From assembly GCF_002943755.1 (NCBI RefSeq), contig NZ_MQUB01000001.1, positions 1-64,000 of the forward strand: 64,000 nt of DNA. The letters are read 5' to 3'. Below the pieces are notes generated by a model. It did not search any database. It was not told the origin of the DNA and worked only from the letters and a program-made list of their open reading frames with translations. The stretch comes from Aureitalea marina (GTDB lineage Bacteria > Bacteroidota > Bacteroidia > Flavobacteriales > Flavobacteriaceae). Of the stretch, positions 59,895 to 64,000 are shown piece by piece (position 1 is the stretch's first letter; each line of letters opens with the position of its first letter). The translations under genes and the position numbers were made by a program.

Positions 59895-61115
59895 ATGCGT
59901 TCAATACTAGTACTCTTTTTATTGTTGCTGATAGTAGCTTGTCAGTCTCCACAAGAACCGGTTAGTATGCAAGAGGATGTGGTCTATTTGGCCTCGGATA
60001 GTTTGATGGGCAGAGAAGTCGGTACAGCAGGCGAGTTAATGGCGGCAGATTACATCGCTAGTCGTTTTGAGCAGTTAGGGTTGCAACCCAAAGGATCTGA
60101 AAATTATTTCCAGGATTTTGCCTTTAAGCCGAGCCTGAATCCTCACGAGGAGGTGGAAGCCGTCGATACCCTTGGCGATGGTATGGTTTCCGGACGAAAT
60201 GTAGTCGGTTATCGGGACAATGGAGCAGAATATACGGTTGTTATTGGAGCGCATTATGACCATTTAGGGATGGGTGGCGAAGGATCACTTCACAGAGGGG
60301 AGCCGGCCATTCATAATGGTGCTGACGACAATGCCAGTGGAGTCGCCCTAATGATGAATCTGGCCAACAGGCTTCAGGAGGTGAATACCAATTCTAACTA
60401 TCTCTTTATTGGTTTTTCAGGTGAGGAGAGCGGACTTTTAGGCTCTGCATTTTACGTTAGGAATCCCACCATAGATACAAAGAAGGTCAGGTATATGATC
60501 AATCTGGATATGGTTGGCCGCCTGAAGGATAGCACTGTGGCTGTGAATGGTGTAGGTACCTCTTCGACTTTTAAGCAGACCCTGTTTGCCAATAATGATA
60601 TGGGCTTGACCATTTCTGAATTTGAGAGTGGGATAGGCCCTAGTGATTTCACTTCCTTCTACCTGGCCGATATCCCTGTCCTCTCCTTTTTTACAGGTCA
60701 GCATGAAGATTATCATAAGCCAGAGGATGATTCAGACAAGATAAACTACGCAGGGATGGAATTGCTTTCTGATTACATCATGAACATTATCACCGACCTG
60801 GATGACGAGGGAGAGTTGGCGTTTAGAAAGACCAAGAATGAGAGCGAAGAGGTCCCGGCCTTTAAGGTCGGTCTTGGGGTTGTTCCGGATTACCTGTTCA
60901 CAGGGGAAGGTATGCGAATAGACGGTATCAGTGAAGACAAACCTGCGCAAAAGGCAGGACTTCAAAAAGGAGATGTAGTCAAAAAATTAGGTGAGTTGGA
61001 TGTAACCGATATGATGACCTATATGAAAGCCTTATCTACTTTTGAGAATGGTCAGACCACTGTTGTGACCATAGAGCGGGATGGAGAGTTGATAGAGGTG
61101 GAGGTCACCTTCTAG
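59895..61115 (+). CDS. Lipid-anchored M28 aminopeptidase with C-terminal PDZ domain
   Basis: 406 residues from ATG 59895; the frame starts with TTG at 59877. Lipobox in LLLIVACQS. The zinc ligands are complete: AHYDHLG, NGADDNASG, GEESGLLGS, NLDMVGR and QHEDYHKPEDD. A PDZ domain ends the protein (DKPAQKAGLQKGDVVKKLGE, YMKALSTFENGQTTVVTI). It is an exported aminopeptidase, with PDZ possibly for substrate recognition. The start is shared with the divergent TolB-like gene. It overlaps the convergent LpxR-like gene by 4 bases. Confidence 0.92.
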   Translation: MRSILVLFLLLLIVACQSPQEPVSMQEDVVYLASDSLMGREVGTAGELMAADYIASRFEQLGLQPKGSENYFQDFAFKPSLNPHEEVEAVDTLGDGMVSGRNVVGYRDNGAEYTVVIGAHYDHLGMGGEGSLHRGEPAIHNGADDNASGVALMMNLANRLQEVNTNSNYLFIGFSGEESGLLGSAFYVRNPTIDTKKVRYMINLDMVGRLKDSTVAVNGVGTSSTFKQTLFANNDMGLTISEFESGIGPSDFTSFYLADIPVLSFFTGQHEDYHKPEDDSDKINYAGMELLSDYIMNIITDLDDEGELAFRKTKNESEEVPAFKVGLGVVPDYLFTGEGMRIDGISEDKPAQKAGLQKGDVVKKLGELDVTDMMTYMKALSTFENGQTTVVTIERDGELIEVEVTF

Positions 61116-62026
61116 TTAAAACTTCTAGCATAAGAGAGCAGGCCAAACGCATGGTTTTCTGCTAAAGGAGTCTCGGATGTCGTATAGTGATACCCGGCGC
61201 GAAAATCGTTCTTCCCCCATCTCCAACAAGCTTCAAGTGCAAATTTAAATAAGTGTTGATTGGCCTCTACCAGAAAAGGGGAGTCGTCTCCCAAGAAGTT
61301 GCCTTCCAGCATGGCGTCGTAATAAACAAAGCGGTAGGCGGTTATGAGTCTTATGAATAGTTCGTCCTGCAAGGGCCCTAACTGATGATAGGCCACACTT
61401 TCATTGGCCTTGTTCCTTTTTCCGAAGTACAGTGCGACTTCCGGATTGAAGTAAATATCTCTGGTCCCTATGGCCAATCCAGGCTGAGCAGCTATAATCC
61501 AATTTAACTTGTTTTTGCTCAGGTTCCATTCTCGTCCGAACTGCGCATATAAATTGGCGTGAAAACTATTTTCGATCTGAGCCGTCCAGGGAGGAGTATC
61601 AATTCCCCCATTTTCGTGAAAGAGATTTTGGAATTCTTCGGCTCCTGAAGCTGGCCCGGCAACACCAATGACTCCTTCTGCTATCAAGAACTCCTGGGCT
61701 TGAATAAGGGTATATGTTCCACTTAAGCCTAAAAATCCCGCATAAGGCCTATCGTATTGCCTGACAATATCAGAACGGATATCACTGGGCGTGTAGAGCT
61801 GTTGTCTGATTCCAGTTGATACTGTTATGGTCTTTTCTAGGGTGGTGTCCCTGTTCAATAACCTCCTGTAGGTGATAAAACTTCCTGTGGTATAGTACCG
61901 ATCTGTGGATAACCAAAAATCGTTGTCCGCTCTGAATTCGATCTGGCTAGACGCAGATTGTCCGATCAACTCTAAGCCAATAAGTACGAATAGCGAAAAG
62001 ATTGCAGGGCGAAGAATCCGGGGCAT
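61112..62026 (-). CDS. LpxR-like (DUF2219) lipid A deacylase family protein
   Basis: 304 residues from ATG 62026; the frame goes back to GTG 62053. A signal peptide is followed by EFRADNDFWLSTDRYYTTGSF, the N-terminal signature of LpxR (Asn/Asp/Tyr close to the calcium and catalytic site), and YDRPYAGFLG. The C terminus ends FGLLSYARSFN. It would be an outer-membrane barrel that removes the 3'-acyloxyacyl chain of lipid A, but this is family knowledge only. Next to two glycosyltransferase genes that may act on the envelope. Confidence 0.85.
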   Translation of the reverse strand: MPRILRPAIFSLFVLIGLELIGQSASSQIEFRADNDFWLSTDRYYTTGSFITYRRLLNRDTTLEKTITVSTGIRQQLYTPSDIRSDIVRQYDRPYAGFLGLSGTYTLIQAQEFLIAEGVIGVAGPASGAEEFQNLFHENGGIDTPPWTAQIENSFHANLYAQFGREWNLSKNKLNWIIAAQPGLAIGTRDIYFNPEVALYFGKRNKANESVAYHQLGPLQDELFIRLITAYRFVYYDAMLEGNFLGDDSPFLVEANQHLFKFALEACWRWGKNDFRAGYHYTTSETPLAENHAFGLLSYARSFN

Positions 62027-62065
62027 GTGGCTAAAATAGATAAACTTACCCACCGAAATTCTGCC

Positions 62066-63559
62066 TTAACCCACTTTACTGGTGAGGCTCTTTACAAAGA
62101 CATAACCAAAGCCAATGAAAAGCATGAGGTGAAAAGGAAAAAGCCCGAAGTCGCCTCCCTGATCTCCAACCACGAATGCACTGTACATACCAAACCCAAA
62201 ATACAGCATCAGCAACCCTTCCAAAACCACATGTGGTGATAGATTTTGCTTGAGGTATTTGTTGCCTTTCCAGCTGTCCCCCAAGGATTGAATATTAAAT
62301 TTTGGGGTTCTTATGAATTCACTTCGTTTGCCTAAGTGACCTTCTATGACGGCAATGGAATTGTGTAATGAGAATCCCATGGCGATAGAAAAGAAGGTGA
62401 AGAACATCCCGGTGTATTTCAAGAAGTTTTTAAAACCACCTCCGTAAATGACCTTAAAAGTGAACCAATAACATCCGAAGAAAATGACGGTAGATATCAC
62501 AAAAAAGCTCATCACATAGAAATACCATTTCAAATGCTCGTATTCATTTTTGATATACAAGATGGGTATACTCAATATGGCTACGACTAATATATTCAGG
62601 AACATGGTGCTATTCAATAGATGCAGTATACCATGGATCTTGGTCTTGGAGGGAGTATGTTCGTTCTGAAGGACTTTTTTGGCCATTTTCCTGAAGTTCT
62701 CAGCTCCTCCTTTGTTCCAGCGGAATTGCTGTGAACGAGCCGCTGAGATCACAACCGGTAATTCTGCCGGGGTTTCGACATCTTCCAGATATTTAAATTT
62801 CCAACTGTTCAGTTGAGCTCGATAACTCAGATCGAGGTCTTCGGTCAGGGTATCGCCCTCCCAATTTCCGGCGTCCAGGATACAGGCTTTACGCCAGACC
62901 CCTGCTGTTCCGTTAAAATTGATGAAGTGCCCCTGACTGTTTCGCCCAACCTGTTCCAGGGTGAAATGGGCATCCAATGCAAAAGCCTGGACCCGGGTAA
63001 GGACCGAATATTCCCTGTTGATGTGCCCCCATCGGGTCTGAACCACTCCGATCTTCTCATTCTTGAAATAAGGAATAGTGTGTTTAAGCCAGTCTGGTTT
63101 CGGTAGAAAATCGGCATCAAAGATGGCGATGAAATCCCCTTTGGCAGTTTTTAATCCTTCCTTTAATGCACCGGCTTTATAACCAGTTCTATTCTCCCTG
63201 CTAATCTGTTTGATATCCAGTCCCGTAGCTCTCAATTCATCTATATGGTGTCCCGTCTGTTGGAAAGATTCGTCCGTGGAGTCGTCCAAGACCTGTATCT
63301 CCAGTTTCTCCCGGGGATAATCTATGCGGGCGATATTCTCAAGAAGTCGTTCCATCACATATAGCTCATTGTATACAGGCAGCTGTATGGTCACATGGGG
63401 AACTTCGTTTGGGTTGTTCAGGTCAAATCGTGGCTCGTCTTCTCTTTGCCGTTTCGACCTCAGATAGTTGAACAGCAGATTTAGCTGGGCCAATGCGTAG
63501 GCGAATATCATCAGCAAGGCCAGGGAGTAGATAAAAATGACGATGGTTTCGACTATCAT
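62066..63559 (-). CDS. Processive GT2 glycosyltransferase (cellulose-synthase-like)
   Basis: 497 residues. N-terminal membrane helix; GT-A domain with VTIQLPVYNELYVMERLLEN, LDDSTDES, FDADFLPKPDWL (DxD), TLTEDLDLSYR and QQFRWNKGG (QxxRW-type), then about four membrane helices. It synthesises or extends a glycan chain or transfers sugar to lipid. It overlaps the polyprenyl-phosphate glycosyltransferase by 4 bases (ATGA) and is followed by an LpxR-like gene. Confidence 0.9.
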   Translation of the reverse strand: MIVETIVIFIYSLALLMIFAYALAQLNLLFNYLRSKRQREDEPRFDLNNPNEVPHVTIQLPVYNELYVMERLLENIARIDYPREKLEIQVLDDSTDESFQQTGHHIDELRATGLDIKQISRENRTGYKAGALKEGLKTAKGDFIAIFDADFLPKPDWLKHTIPYFKNEKIGVVQTRWGHINREYSVLTRVQAFALDAHFTLEQVGRNSQGHFINFNGTAGVWRKACILDAGNWEGDTLTEDLDLSYRAQLNSWKFKYLEDVETPAELPVVISAARSQQFRWNKGGAENFRKMAKKVLQNEHTPSKTKIHGILHLLNSTMFLNILVVAILSIPILYIKNEYEHLKWYFYVMSFFVISTVIFFGCYWFTFKVIYGGGFKNFLKYTGMFFTFFSIAMGFSLHNSIAVIEGHLGKRSEFIRTPKFNIQSLGDSWKGNKYLKQNLSPHVVLEGLLMLYFGFGMYSAFVVGDQGGDFGLFPFHLMLFIGFGYVFVKSLTSKVG

Positions 63560-64000
63560 TTCAAGCTGTACTTAAAGATCCACCCCAGGATTTTTATACC
63601 GGCAAAGATAGCACCTTTCACCGTTCCCGATACTTTAGAAACCCCAATCCTGTTACGATAGGGGACCGGAACTTCCTGGTAGTTCATCTTTTGTCGTAAA
63701 GCTTTGAGTTGCATTTCAACCGTCCAACCATAAGTTTTATCTTCCATCTTCAGGGCCATCAATTTATCATAGCGGATCGCCCGAAAGGGTCCCAGGTCCG
63801 TAAAGGTCGATCCAAAGAAGAGTTTCATCAAATTGGTGGCCAGCCAATTTCCAAAGATCTGAGGACCGGTCATAGCACCTGCTTCCCTCAATTGAGCAGT
63901 ACGTGCCCCAATCACCAGGTCTTTCCCCGCAGTAGTTATAGGAGTTATCAACTGATCCATGTATTCGGGATAATCGCTGTAGTCTCCATCCAGGAAAACA
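63556..64000 (-). CDS. Polyprenyl-phosphate glycosyltransferase (GT2), 5' part outside window
   Basis: About 148 residues visible, open to the window edge. At the edge VFLDGDYSDYPEYM gives the DxD site of dolichyl/polyprenyl-phosphate-sugar synthases; then DLVIGARTAQLREAGAMTG, FTDLGPFRAIRYDKL and VPVPYRNRIGVSKVSGT are the family tail. It transfers a sugar from nucleotide to polyprenyl phosphate, probably as donor for nearby glycosyltransferases. The ATG at 63960 is internal, not the start. Confidence 0.88.
   Translation of the reverse strand, partial: VFLDGDYSDYPEYMDQLITPITTAGKDLVIGARTAQLREAGAMTGPQIFGNWLATNLMKLFFGSTFTDLGPFRAIRYDKLMALKMEDKTYGWTVEMQLKALRQKMNYQEVPVPYRNRIGVSKVSGTVKGAIFAGIKILGWIFKYSLK

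Overview
The window comes from a member of the Bacteroidota, most likely a marine Flavobacteriaceae. The evidence is a type IX secretion C-terminal sorting domain on a PhoX-like protein, the mevalonate branch (mvaD, mevalonate kinase) beside a geranylgeranylglycerol-phosphate-type prenyltransferase, families such as DUF3667 and DUF4407, two BlaI/M56 pairs, and promoters of the TTTG...TAnnTTTG type. I see one tRNA gene (Leu, anticodon TAG), no rRNA, no CRISPR array and no intact insertion sequence or phage.

Layout. 1-7.1 kb: secreted and periplasmic redox or hydrolase proteins (class V aminotransferase fragment, heme/FG-GAP lipoprotein, PhoX-like phosphatase with T9SS tail, imelysin-like plus diheme peroxidase). 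7.1-12.2 kb: a minus-strand efflux operon, TetR - ABC exporter - HlyD - TolC, whose ABC ATPase has lost several catalytic signatures. 12.3-24.2 kb: housekeeping and membrane genes (nitroreductase, DUF456, BlaI/BlaR1 pair 1, a TonB-like lipoprotein, GT2 and LPG-synthase-like genes, then ruvC - DUF3667 - hemW - cyclase - transglutaminase - YjbR in a tightly packed plus-strand run).

23.3-37.1 kb is the most coherent accessory block. A plus-strand operon carries the whole trans-4-hydroxy-L-proline route: epimerase, D-hydroxyproline oxidoreductase, DapA-type deaminase and alpha-ketoglutarate semialdehyde dehydrogenase, together with a secreted DUF885 peptidase-like protein and a DUF1272 protein. 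A divergent AraC regulator lies upstream. It converges on a minus-strand operon with the trans-3-hydroxy-L-proline route (Cys/Thr dehydratase plus an ornithine-cyclodeaminase-family reductase) and a 1008-residue fusion of a hydroxylysine-kinase-like domain, an M23 domain and an AGXT2L-type phospho-lyase domain. Together they look built to consume the hydroxylated amino acids typical of collagen.

37.1-42.1 kb: a nitric-oxide signalling set (receiver, H-NOX, PAS/GAF histidine kinase, Hpt, LytTR regulator) followed by STAS-like and cupin-like proteins. 42.1-48.3 kb: DUF4407, BlaI/BlaR1 pair 2 with operators lying on its promoter, an M20 dipeptidase and a UDP-glucuronate decarboxylase. 48.4-50.9 kb is a scar: tRNA-Leu, two ~100-bp repeats ending in copies of the tRNA 3' end, A+T-rich DNA with msrB, and a decayed M61 peptidase that lacks its 5' part and has two in-frame stops. 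50.9-56 kb: mevalonate and prenyl-lipid genes, nitrilase, and an RluB-like pseudouridine synthase. 56-64 kb: lipoproteins, glycosyltransferases, an M28 peptidase, an LpxR-like protein and a GT2 pair running off the end.

Two intergenic regions (45.55-45.87 and 55.06-55.19 kb) share a 32-bp core flanked by 7-bp-period arrays and look like copies of one dispersed repeat.
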